Source of the DNA: Streptosporangium subroseum
GTDB taxonomy: Bacteria > Actinomycetota > Actinomycetes > Streptosporangiales > Streptosporangiaceae
Assembly (NCBI RefSeq): GCF_900188345.1
Contig: NZ_FZOD01000011.1
Location: forward strand, 78,252-142,251
Direction of reading: 5' to 3'
DNA length: 64,000 nt
The notes under the pieces were generated by a model. The model saw nothing but the letters and a program-made list of their open reading frames with translations, was not told the origin of the DNA and did no database searches. Position numbers and translations under genes: made by a program. Below, in pieces: positions 50,755-59,066 of the stretch (positions are counted from its first letter, which is position 1; the number at the start of each line of letters is the position of its first letter).

Positions 50755-51660
50755 TCATGTCCGGTCCTGCGCGACGGGCGCTTGGTTGATCCACGCCGCG
50801 ATGCGGCGCAGCAGGGTGGTGGCGATGGAGAGCGGGGTAGGCAGGAGCACGGTCGCGTGGAAGGCGTGGGGCATGCCGTCGTAGATGTCGAGACGGACGT
50901 CTCCTCCGGCGGCGGAGACGGCTTCGGCGAAGCGCCGCGCGTCGTCGAGCATCACCTCTTTCGAGCCGACCGCGAGCAGAATCGGCGGCAACCCCCGGAG
51001 CTCGCCGTGGAGGGGAGACTGAGGGGCTCGGTCCGGTCGCACCCCGGCCAGATACTGGGTGCGGACGTGGTCGAGCACGGCCCGGTTGACGAAGTCCTGG
51101 CCGTCGTTTGCGTCGATGGACGGGCTGGACAGGGTGAGATCGGTCTGCGGGGAGATGGCCAGCGCCGCCGCGGGGAGGGGATCGCCCGCCTGCTTGAGCA
51201 CGAGCAGCGCCGACAGCAGCAACGTGCCCCCGGCGGACTCACCTGCCAGAATGATCCGTGAGGCGGGCACGTCTTGGTCGAGCAGGCTTCGATAGGCGGC
51301 CACCACGTCGTCGAGCGCGGCCGGATATGGGTGGGCGGGGGCGAGACGATAGTCCACCGCCAGAACGGGCCGGCCGGTCGCTTGGGACAAGCGATAAGCC
51401 ATGACCTGTTCCAGGTGGGGGTTTTTGTATTCGAACCCGCCCCCGTGGACGTAGATCGTCACCCCCATCTCAATCACCGCCTGGCCTGCCGGGCGGCGGG
51501 GCGCGCCAACCCAGGCGCCGGGAATGCCTCCGGTGTGCGACAGGACGGGCGTGAGGTCGGCGTCGGCGGGCAGGACGGGGGGACGTGATTGCAAGGTCCT
51601 CATTTCCGCCATGACCGCGGCGCTGTCGTCGGGTGTGGTGGGGATGTGCGTGACGTTCAA
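50755..51660 (-). CDS. Alpha/beta-hydrolase, HSL-family esterase
   Basis: A 301-aa cytoplasmic esterase. The oxyanion motif is HGGGF (residues 72-76) and the nucleophile is Ser142 in GESAGG; the late His is in GMPHAFH. Members hydrolyse short acyl esters. The start is a TTG at 51660 after AAAGGGA, since no ATG or GTG in frame fits better. It is cotranscribed or parallel with the nitroreductase-hemerythrin gene that lies 140 bp upstream on the same strand. Confidence 0.85.
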   Translation of the reverse strand: MNVTHIPTTPDDSAAVMAEMRTLQSRPPVLPADADLTPVLSHTGGIPGAWVGAPRRPAGQAVIEMGVTIYVHGGGFEYKNPHLEQVMAYRLSQATGRPVLAVDYRLAPAHPYPAALDDVVAAYRSLLDQDVPASRIILAGESAGGTLLLSALLVLKQAGDPLPAAALAISPQTDLTLSSPSIDANDGQDFVNRAVLDHVRTQYLAGVRPDRAPQSPLHGELRGLPPILLAVGSKEVMLDDARRFAEAVSAAGGDVRLDIYDGMPHAFHATVLLPTPLSIATTLLRRIAAWINQAPVAQDRT

Positions 51661-51802
51661 GATGCGATCCCTTTCGACCGGGCAGGTGACGGGGTCTGGT
51701 CCGCCACCTGCCCGGCGTGGTTGAAGTCCGGTGATACGGCAGGCATGGTGATGAGAGCGGTCATCGGATGGCGCGCGGCACGCGCGGGCGGTGCTCGATG
51801 GT

Positions 51803-52633
51803 TTAGGTGGTCATCGCGTTCAGAATCGGGACCAGGTGCTGCTCTTCGTCATCCAGGTGGGCCTCCAGCTCCGCGGTGAGCCGGTCGACCTCGGCCAGGA
51901 GTGTGCCGGGGTCGGTTCCCTCACCGGAGATCAGGGTCTGCAGCCGGGTCAGCAACCGTGCGATCGCCTCATGCTCCTGGCGCAGCCGTTGCAGGGCCGG
52001 GGCGAGTTCGGGGTGCTGTTTTTCCAGGGAGGAAAACAGTCCGCCGTTCTCGCCGAGGTGATGGTGGTGAAGTCCCTGGCACAGGGTCAGGCAGTTGACG
52101 CGGAGTTGCGCGCCCAGGTTCGGTCCTGATGCGGTGAGTTCACCGCGGATGAGGGTGAGCTCTCTGCGGAAGGCGTCGTGGATCGCGGTGAGGAAGTCGC
52201 CGGCCGGTCCGGCGGGAGGTCCGCCGCCGAGGGGGGTGAGGGCGATGACGGGGATGACCCGCCCGGCTCTGGCCTGGTAGTCGGCCCACCCGGGATCGGC
52301 CTGCACCGCGCGGGCGAAGAGGTGGTCTCGTTCCCGGCCTTTCAGGACGGTCGCCTGCGCGGGGTAGGTGAAGATTCCGTCTTCCACGGTGACGCGTGGG
52401 TTGGCGAGGAGGTTGTGGTACCAGGCCGGATGGGTCGGGGCGCCTCCGGCGGAGGCGATGATCAGCATGCGTTCGCCGTCGGGTAGGTAGCCGAGTGGGG
52501 TGGTGTGGCGGGTGCCGGTTCTGGCTCCGGTGGTTGTCAGGAGGAGGAGCCGGCCTCCTTCGAAGGGGCCGCCGACCCGGCCGGCGTTGGCGCGGAACTC
52601 TTCGATGATCTGCTGGTTGAAGTTGTTGGGCAT
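51803..52633 (-). CDS. Deazaflavin-type nitroreductase fused to a hemerythrin domain
   Basis: A 276-aa protein with two parts. Residues 1 to about 135 match the F420-dependent nitroreductase/DUF385 family (FEGGRLLLLTTTGARTGTRHTTPLGYLPDGERMLIIASAGG..HPAWYHNLLANPRVTVE). Residues about 145-276 form a hemerythrin/HHE domain with His/Glu ligands (HDAFRRELTLIR, GLHHHHLGENGGLF, EHEAIARLL, HLDDEEQHLVPIL). An F420-linked oxidoreductase joined to an O2- or NO-binding diiron domain suggests redox or oxygen sensing, an inference. The ATG at 52633 follows GGAGTAGGCAG. Confidence 0.85.
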   Translation of the reverse strand: MPNNFNQQIIEEFRANAGRVGGPFEGGRLLLLTTTGARTGTRHTTPLGYLPDGERMLIIASAGGAPTHPAWYHNLLANPRVTVEDGIFTYPAQATVLKGRERDHLFARAVQADPGWADYQARAGRVIPVIALTPLGGGPPAGPAGDFLTAIHDAFRRELTLIRGELTASGPNLGAQLRVNCLTLCQGLHHHHLGENGGLFSSLEKQHPELAPALQRLRQEHEAIARLLTRLQTLISGEGTDPGTLLAEVDRLTAELEAHLDDEEQHLVPILNAMTT

Positions 52634-53257
52634 GCTCTGCCTACTCCAGGCGTGAGTGAAGTCGCGGGTGTGCGCGGTGGTGGTGGGTGACTGCGGTGTG
52701 GGCGGTGCGAGGTCACCGCACGCCGACTGGGCTGCGGGCATGGAATCTCGATGGGCACGCAGGACGGTGGGCCGTGAGTCGGTCACTGGCCTGTCGGGTT
52801 CGAGGAGAGCTCGCATGCGGCGGTGGTGCTGAGCACTACCGGGCGCGGGGACGGCGCGCGGGCGCGATGCGGTTAGGCGCGGCCTGTGAAGTGTGAAGTC
52901 ACGACATCATCCCTTGATACGGCGCCTCCATGCCACCGCCGTCCTCCCGGCCGGCGACACGCGACATGCAGATCATTACAGGCCCTCTCAGCAAACGTTG
53001 TCAAGGCGCAAGGCTCTTCGCCGTCTTGCTGGAGGAGGAGGTCCGGCCTTGTGGCCGGGCCTCTTTGTTATTGCCGCAGGGATCGCCGATCAGTCGGCAA
53101 GCTCCTGCGGATGCTCCCTGGATTTGTCGTGTGGTCGGGCGCCTGGCCTAGGGAGTGGACTGCTCGGGGCGTCGACGAATGGTCGGCTGACGTGCGCGAA
53201 CGTGAGATCGCACTGTCTACGCCGCGACGGTTCTCTGGCGCGTGGGGAAGCGATTGC
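52634..53257. other. Gene-free region, 624 bp
   Basis: Open frames exist on both strands, but none gives protein-like sequence. An intrinsic terminator in plus orientation lies at 53039-53072 with no recognisable plus-strand gene before it. The left part is probably the promoter of the nitroreductase gene. The region may be a relic of a lost gene. Confidence 0.5.
53039..53072 (+). terminator. Orphan intrinsic terminator
   Basis: AGGTCCGGCC - TTGT - GGCCGGGCCT with one wobble pair, followed by a T-rich tail CTTTGTTATT. Confidence 0.6.
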
Positions 53258-54178
53258 TCAGCGATGGGTCGTTGCGATGAGGCGTCGCAGTGCGGCGTGC
53301 GCGGGTGGGCCCCAGGTGGGCTTGCCGCCTGGGCGGCCGTGGACGCCGGCGTCGCCGACGTGGAGGCCGACGAGGGCGCGGATCACGGCCCATCCGCGGG
53401 CGCGGCGCAGGGTCGCCGCGTCCGCGGTCGCCTGGTAGGCGGCATGGAAGAGGTCGGCGGCGCCGTCCGGCAGCAGAGTCCAGGCGGCGGCGAGGTCGAC
53501 GGCCGGATCGCCGGCGAACAGGTCACCGAAGTCGATCACGCCGCAGATGGTGCCGTCCGCGGTGAGAATGTTGGCCGGATGCAAATCGCCGTGGAGCCAC
53601 AGTGCCGGGCCGGCCCAGTCGGGCGCGGTGGCGGCGTCGTCCCAGACCGCGCGGACGGCGTCCGGGTCGGGGACGAGCCCCAGCTCGGTGGCCGAGGCGA
53701 GCTGCTGGGTGACCCACTCGGAGGAGCCGGCCAGCGGCCCTCCGCGGCCCCGGCCGGCGGTGTCCACCTCTTCGGGGGCGGGTTGGTGAAGAGCGGTCAG
53801 GAAGGAGGCCAAGGCGTCGGCCGCCTCCGCGCCGCGCGTGACGGGGGCGCGGTCGGCGGGCTCGCCCGGCACCCAGGTGGTGACGATCCAGGGCCGCGGA
53901 AACCGTGCGGAGGGCTCACCGAGGCGCTGCGGAACGGGAACCGGCAGAGGAAGGCGCGGGGCGAGGGCGGGCAGCCAGGTGTGCTCCTTGCGCAGCAGCG
54001 CGTCAGCGGACTCCGTCGCCCAGGGCAACCGGACGGCGAGGTCGTCGCCGAGCCGCCACAGCTGGTTGTCCCAGCCGCGCGCACCGAGCCTCACAGGGTG
54101 ATCGGCCAGGTCGGGGTGCTGGTCACGCAGCAGATCCCGCACCAACTCCGCGGTGATCTCGATCCCGGTGTGCGTCAT
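53258..54178 (-). CDS. Aminoglycoside phosphotransferase-family kinase
   Basis: A 306-aa APH-like kinase. The catalytic loop is HGDLHPANIL and the metal-binding Asp is in VIDFGDLFAGDP. The N-terminal lobe has DDLAVRLPW with the ATP-contacting region. Many such chromosomal genes do not confer resistance, and the substrate is unknown. The ATG at 54178 is preferred over a TTG at 54187. It is divergent from the TPR-like gene at 54317. Confidence 0.85.
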   Translation of the reverse strand: MTHTGIEITAELVRDLLRDQHPDLADHPVRLGARGWDNQLWRLGDDLAVRLPWATESADALLRKEHTWLPALAPRLPLPVPVPQRLGEPSARFPRPWIVTTWVPGEPADRAPVTRGAEAADALASFLTALHQPAPEEVDTAGRGRGGPLAGSSEWVTQQLASATELGLVPDPDAVRAVWDDAATAPDWAGPALWLHGDLHPANILTADGTICGVIDFGDLFAGDPAVDLAAAWTLLPDGAADLFHAAYQATADAATLRRARGWAVIRALVGLHVGDAGVHGRPGGKPTWGPPAHAALRRLIATTHR

Positions 54179-54316
54179 GCGGATCAACAGTAGCCGGATG
54201 GCAGCCGACCCGCTCCAGCCGCTCGATGGTTGTCAGGCGAACCGGTTGAAGGTCGTTAAGGCGCGTCAGGCAAGTAGCCTGACCGTGATCGCCCGCGACG
54301 GTGAAGGAGCCCCCCG

Positions 54317-54781
54317 ATGACCACCGACTCAACGATGACCCGGATCGGTCAGGGGGTGGAGTTGCATCACCACCAAGGTCAGCGTGAAGCCGCTCGCGAC
54401 CTGTTCGCGCAGATCTGGGACGACATCGGCGGCGAGCAAGGCGACCCGCTGCATGTTTGCGTCCTGGCCCACTCGATGGCCGACGTGCAGGACGACGTGC
54501 ACCAGGAGCTGATGTGGGATCTGCGAGCGCTCGCCGCCGCCGATCTGGTCACCGATGAGCAGGTGGCGCAGGCCGGGGTGCCGCTTTCTGTGGCCGGCCT
54601 GTATCCGTCGTTGCACCTCAACCTGAGCGAGTGCTATCGCAAGCTGGGCGATCTGAGCCGCGCCCGCGAGCACCTCCAGCAGGCGCGGGCCGGAATCGGC
54701 GCGCTTGGCGATGACGAATACGGTCAGCTCATCAAGGGTGGCCTGGAGCGGCTGGCCGAACAGCTGGATGATGTCACCTGA
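54317..54781 (+). CDS. TPR-like helical protein
   Basis: A 154-aa helical protein. The C-terminal part (YPSLHLNLSECYRKLGDLSRAREHLQQARAGI) looks like one or two tetratricopeptide repeats, and the N-terminus is helical (GQREAARDLFAQIWDDI). The ATG at 54317 follows GAAGGAG. It probably mediates protein interaction. Function is unknown. Confidence 0.75.
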   Translation: MTTDSTMTRIGQGVELHHHQGQREAARDLFAQIWDDIGGEQGDPLHVCVLAHSMADVQDDVHQELMWDLRALAAADLVTDEQVAQAGVPLSVAGLYPSLHLNLSECYRKLGDLSRAREHLQQARAGIGALGDDEYGQLIKGGLERLAEQLDDVT

Positions 54782-54942
54782 CGGTGAGCCCGGCGAACTC
54801 TCCGAACGAGCCGTTGATCTTCTTTGTGGACGGGCCGGGCAGGGTTGCCCCCAGGTCATGAGTCCCAGGGGCCCGGGCGTTTCCCAGGCCGTCAGATGCC
54901 TCGAACACTGTCCGCCACGGGGGGTGACGCCGTCGCCTGTTC

Positions 54943-55872
54943 TCAGTTCCTCGGTGCGGCGAGCGTCGCCGGGTCCTCCGTGGCCGGCGACGGCGGCCGC
55001 TTCTGCCGCGTCATCCCGACACCGACGAGCACGACGACCATTCCCGCGATGACACGGAGACCGAGTTCCTCACCGAGCACGATCGCCCCCAGCGCCACCG
55101 AGACGATCGGCAGCAGGTAGCCGACGGTGGCGGCGCTGGTCGCGCCTTCGTCCGCGATGAGCCGGTAGTTCAGGTAGAAGGTGATTCCGGTGCTGAAGAC
55201 CCCGAGGATGGCGACGGCGATCACGGCCTTCGCATTGAGATCCACCGGCGCCGTGCCGCCGGCGGCCAGGGCCGACGCGCTCAGTCCCGTGGCGGCGACG
55301 AGTTGGGCCGCGGCCAGGGCGAGAGGGGCGCCGCCCTTCCGGATGAGCTTGCGTCCCATGTAGGCGAAGGCGATGGCATAGCTCGCCGTCGCCCCGAGCA
55401 GGGCGAGGGAACCCCAGCTCAGAAGCCCGGCCTCGTGCCAGGGGGCGAAGATCAGCACCGTACCCGCGAACCCGAGCAGGAGCCCGCCCAGACGGGCTGG
55501 GCGGAGTCCGCGCTCGGTGCCGATGAGGATGCCGATCAGCAGGGACCACAGCGGAGTCGTCGCGTTGAGCACGCCGGCCGTCCCGGAGTCGGCGGTCTGC
55601 TCACCGATGCCGAAGAGGAGGAACGGCAGAGCGTTGCAGAAGAGGGCGGCCACGACGAGGTGGCCCCAGGTCACGCGATCTCGCGGGAGGCGCTGGCGTG
55701 CGAGGCGGGCCAGGGCGAGAAGGACGGCCGCACCGAGCGCGGAGCGAACGAAGGCGATCTGGAGCGGGGTCAGCCCGTTGTTCAGGGCCAGCTTGATCCA
55801 GAGAAAACCCGATCCCCACAGCAGCGCGAGTACGGTCATGCGGGCCAACGAGCCACGTCCGCCGGTGGTCAC
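54943..55872 (-). CDS. EamA/DMT-family transporter
   Basis: A 309-aa inner-membrane exporter with about ten helices in two EamA repeats (GSGFLWIKLALNNGLTPLQIAFVRS; GGLLLGFAGTVLIFAP; GVFSTGITFYLNYRLIADEGATSAATVGYLLPIVSVALG). The substrate is unknown; relatives export amino acids or metabolites. The GTG at 55872 follows GAGGAGG. It is divergent from a LysR gene that probably controls it. Confidence 0.88.
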   Translation of the reverse strand: MTTGGRGSLARMTVLALLWGSGFLWIKLALNNGLTPLQIAFVRSALGAAVLLALARLARQRLPRDRVTWGHLVVAALFCNALPFLLFGIGEQTADSGTAGVLNATTPLWSLLIGILIGTERGLRPARLGGLLLGFAGTVLIFAPWHEAGLLSWGSLALLGATASYAIAFAYMGRKLIRKGGAPLALAAAQLVAATGLSASALAAGGTAPVDLNAKAVIAVAILGVFSTGITFYLNYRLIADEGATSAATVGYLLPIVSVALGAIVLGEELGLRVIAGMVVVLVGVGMTRQKRPPSPATEDPATLAAPRN

Positions 55873-55945
55873 TCTTCGCCTCCTCGTTCGGTTCGACATG
55901 AACGGTGCCCGAGGACAACCCGACAGGACAAGTGAAAACTTCTTC

Positions 55946-55964
55946 AGCACCTTTAAGCTGTGCT
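55946..55964. promoter_or_regulatory. Dyad in the LysR/DMT divergent promoter
   Basis: AGCAC (55946-55950) and GTGCT (55960-55964) flank CTTTAAGCT, just before the LysR ATG. Confidence 0.35.
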
Positions 55965-55966
55965 AC

Positions 55967-56857
55967 ATGCTTGATGTGCGACGCATGCAGGTCCTCCGCG
56001 CGGTGGTCACCAGCGGGTCGGTGACCGCCGCGGCGACGGATCTGGGATACACCCCGTCCGCGATCAGCCAGCAGGTGGCGGCGCTGGAGAAGCAGGTCGG
56101 GCTCGCGCTGCTCGAGCGCGTCGGCCGGGGCGTACGGCCGACGGCGGCCGGGCGGTTGCTCACCGAGCACGCGGCCATCATCGGCGGGCAGGTGGCGGAG
56201 GCGGAGGCGGCGCTGGCCGACCTGCGAGCCGGGCGCACGGGGCGGTTGGCGATCCGCTACTTCGCGACGGCCGGTGCCACCCTGGTGGCGCCCGCGCTCG
56301 CCCGGTTCCGCCGGGAGTATCCGGGCGTGCAGGTCGACCTCAAGATGACCGACCCCGAGGACCCGCTGGGGGAGGTGACGCAGGGCCGGGCCGATCTGGC
56401 CCTCGTGGTCCGGCCCCACGACCGGCTCCACGAAGGTGTCCACCTCGTCCACCTGCTCGACGATGCCTATCGCGCCGTCCTGCCCAAGGGGCACTGGCTC
56501 ACCACGGAACGAGTCCTTGACCTGGCCGATCTCGCCGGCGAGCCGTGGGTCGGCAGCGAGGGCCCCGGTCCGTGCCTCGACGCCATGCTCGAGGGCTGTG
56601 CCGCGGCGGGTTTCAGCCCGCACTTCGTGGTGGAGAGCGAGGACTACGCCACGGCGCAGGGATTCGTCGCCGCGGGCCTGGGGATCAGTCTCATCCCGGA
56701 GATGGGACTGGCCAACCGCCACCCCGCCGTCGTCGTGCGCAAGGTTCGCAGACCGGAGCCCCTCAGGGTGATCCACGCGGCGGTGCGGGAGACCTCGCTG
56801 GGCCAGTCCGCGCTCGGCGGGCTGCTCGCCGCACTCGGGGACGCGGCGACGCGGTGA
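55967..56857 (+). CDS. LysR-family transcriptional regulator
   Basis: A 296-aa regulator. The HTH (MQVLRAVVTSGSVTAAATDLGYTPSAISQQVAALEKQVG) is near the N-terminus, followed by a linker helix and the effector domain (GRLAIRYFATAGATLVAPALARFRREYPGVQVDL). The ATG at 55967 is 95 bp from the divergent DMT transporter gene, a typical regulator-target pair. The inducer is unknown. Confidence 0.9.
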   Translation: MLDVRRMQVLRAVVTSGSVTAAATDLGYTPSAISQQVAALEKQVGLALLERVGRGVRPTAAGRLLTEHAAIIGGQVAEAEAALADLRAGRTGRLAIRYFATAGATLVAPALARFRREYPGVQVDLKMTDPEDPLGEVTQGRADLALVVRPHDRLHEGVHLVHLLDDAYRAVLPKGHWLTTERVLDLADLAGEPWVGSEGPGPCLDAMLEGCAAAGFSPHFVVESEDYATAQGFVAAGLGISLIPEMGLANRHPAVVVRKVRRPEPLRVIHAAVRETSLGQSALGGLLAALGDAATR

Positions 56858-57202
56858 ACGTCGGCCGCCCGCGCGAGCCGGCGGGGCGTCGGGAACGGCA
56901 AGGCCGGCCGCCCGTGCGGGCCGGCGAGACCGGGCACGGCAAGGCCGTCCGTGCGGGCCGGCGAGACCGGGAACGGCAACGTCTTCGCAGCCCGGCCGCG
57001 ACGTACGGCTCGACGGTGTCATCCTGGGCGAGGAGGGCCGGGAGACATCGGATCGAGTCGTTCACCTTCCTGACCATGGATGCATTCCTGGTTCAGTCCC
57101 GCAGTTTGTCTTGGTGCGTTGGACTTTCGACTCGATTGTCTTGATCGGAATCGTCCGTGCTTCGGATGACTCCGGTCGTTCACCGAGCCACAAGGATGTG
57201 TC
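56858..57202. other. Intergenic region, 345 bp, after the LysR gene
   Basis: The first half is a GC-rich repeat array (56860-56981). The second half holds the promoter region of the secreted protein gene. No coding sequence is recognised. Confidence 0.6.
56860..56981. repeat. 37-44-bp tandem repeat next to the LysR gene 3' end
   Basis: Three units (about 56860-56903, 56904-56944 and 56945-56981) share GTGCGGGCCGGCGAGACCGG and GGGAACGGCAAGG-type blocks. The repeats begin 3 bp after the LysR stop codon. Confidence 0.78.
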
Positions 57203-58837
57203 ATGAACAACCGCCCAGGCCTCGGCCGCAGTTCCCGTGCACGGCTCGCGCTCGGCGTGGCCGCCGTGCTGGCCGTCGCAGCGCCACTGTCGATCTCCGG
57301 GGTGGCCGCCGCGGCAGAGCCGGCCGTACCCGCCGTGTCCACCGCCTCGAACGACGGCGGGACCGCGGCGCAGTGGACGACACGGACCGTCGCGCCGGGC
57401 GTTGAGGTGCGCACCGGCACGGTCAGGAACCCCGCGGCCACACCCGGCTGGACCGTCACGGTGCAGGCCGCCGTCACGTCCAGGTTCGGCACCCCGGCCT
57501 GGGCCGTGGTGGGAACGGAGTCCTGGGCCTCGGCGACCGTGAGCCGGTTGCGCGCCGCCGGCTTCGAGCCTGACACGACCCGGGTGCCGTGGCCGGATTA
57601 CACCGACACGCCGCGCGGCCTCATGGGCGTACGGATCCGGGTCGGCTCCTACCCGACCCAGGACGCGGCGAAGAGCACGGCGTCACAGGTCACCGCGGCG
57701 GGATTCCGTACCGTCGTGGAGTGGACCGGCTACGACTCCGACCAGCCGGCCGACGTGGAGAACATCCAGGTCGCGGTCATCGACCCGCGCAGGTTCACCG
57801 GTTCCGTCAAGGCCACCCACGACGGCAACGTCGCGCAGCGGGAGACGACGTCGTCGGTGGCCGCCGAACTGGGCTCGCTGGTGGGCGTCAACGGCGGTTT
57901 CTTCCTCACGTCCGACGCCGACGGCGTCCAGGGCGTCCAGGCCGGCATCGGCGCCTACAACGGCGAGCTGGCCTCGATGGCGGTGGGTTCGCGCGCGGCG
58001 CTGATCCTCGGGGACGGCGGCCGGCACAACCGGATCGCCGATCTGACCACCACCGTCACCGCGAGCGCCGGTCGCTTCGACCGTGCCGTCGGGGGCATCA
58101 ACCGCACGCCGGGACTGGCACGGAACTGCGGTCTGCCCGGCGGGATCCCCACCGCGGAGCCGCGCCATGACACCACCTGCACCCTGATCGACGACCTGGT
58201 CACATTCACGGCCGAGTACGCCCACGACCTGCCGGTCGGTACCGGTGTCCAGGCGGTGCTGGACTCCAAGGACCGCGTGGTGTCGATCGGCGTCCGGGGA
58301 GGCGTCGTCGCGCCCGGTCACACCGTGCTCCAGGGCATCGGCGCGGCGGCCGACTGGCTCACCGCCCACGCCGTGGTGGGCAAGAAGGTCTCCGTGACGG
58401 AGGTCGTTCGCGACGCGGACGGCCGGCGGGTCAGGCTCGGCGCGAACGACAGCGTCATCAGCGCCGCCCCGACCCTGGTGGAGAACGGACGGATCCGCAT
58501 CGACGCCGCCACCGAGGGCGTCGTCGACCCGGCGGACCTGTCCTTCGGCTACGCGTGGGCGAACAACCGCCAGCCCCGGACGATGGCGGGCATCGACCGG
58601 CGGGGCCGGCTGCTGCTGGTCACCGTAGACGGTCGTCTCAGCGGCGGGAGCGAGGGCTTCACCATCGCCGAGGGCGCGGCCTTCATGCGGTCCCTCGGCG
58701 CGGAGCAGGCGCTGAACCTGGACGGCGGAGGCTCCACCGCCATGGCGGTGAACGGCACGCTCGTCAACCGCCCGTCGGACGCGACGGGCGAGCGCGCCGT
58801 GGGCGACACGATTCAGGTACTGCCGCGCACCCGCTGA
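57203..58837 (+). CDS. Secreted phosphodiester glycosidase-family protein with SPOR-like repeat region
   Basis: A 544-aa secreted protein. A signal peptide (residues 1 to about 38, ending AAAAE) is followed by a SPOR-like segment (VRIRVGSYPTQDAAKSTASQVTAAGFRTVVEWTG; an equivalent half precedes it). Then comes a domain with VNGGFF, the signature of the NAGPA/DUF2233 phosphodiester glycosidase family, ending in the late motif LNLDGGGSTAMAVNG. The role would be cleavage of sugar phosphodiesters at the cell wall, with the SPOR-like region possibly binding peptidoglycan. The ATG is a clear start. A strong terminator follows. Confidence 0.85.
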   Translation: MNNRPGLGRSSRARLALGVAAVLAVAAPLSISGVAAAAEPAVPAVSTASNDGGTAAQWTTRTVAPGVEVRTGTVRNPAATPGWTVTVQAAVTSRFGTPAWAVVGTESWASATVSRLRAAGFEPDTTRVPWPDYTDTPRGLMGVRIRVGSYPTQDAAKSTASQVTAAGFRTVVEWTGYDSDQPADVENIQVAVIDPRRFTGSVKATHDGNVAQRETTSSVAAELGSLVGVNGGFFLTSDADGVQGVQAGIGAYNGELASMAVGSRAALILGDGGRHNRIADLTTTVTASAGRFDRAVGGINRTPGLARNCGLPGGIPTAEPRHDTTCTLIDDLVTFTAEYAHDLPVGTGVQAVLDSKDRVVSIGVRGGVVAPGHTVLQGIGAAADWLTAHAVVGKKVSVTEVVRDADGRRVRLGANDSVISAAPTLVENGRIRIDAATEGVVDPADLSFGYAWANNRQPRTMAGIDRRGRLLLVTVDGRLSGGSEGFTIAEGAAFMRSLGAEQALNLDGGGSTAMAVNGTLVNRPSDATGERAVGDTIQVLPRTR

Positions 58838-58876
58838 CGTCGGTCCGTACGCCGGCGTCCACCAGAAGGTGAACCG

Positions 58877-58920
58877 GCGAGGGGCGCCCCGGCCCTCACG
58901 ACGGCCGGGGCGCCCCTCGC
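58877..58920 (+). terminator. Hairpin terminator after the secreted protein gene
   Basis: An 18-bp perfect stem (58877-58894 with 58903-58920) and an 8-nt loop, 39 bp past the stop codon. Confidence 0.75.
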
Positions 58921-59066
58921 TACGTTCGCGGCGGAACGGAACTCCTCCAACTCGGGATCAGCACCCGCGCACGGGGCGCGCCTCCTCATCGACGGTGGTC
59001 ATGGTGGTGGTGTCACCGGACTCGTCCTTGGTCGCGTTGAAGGACGGTGTTCGACGGCCCGCCGTT

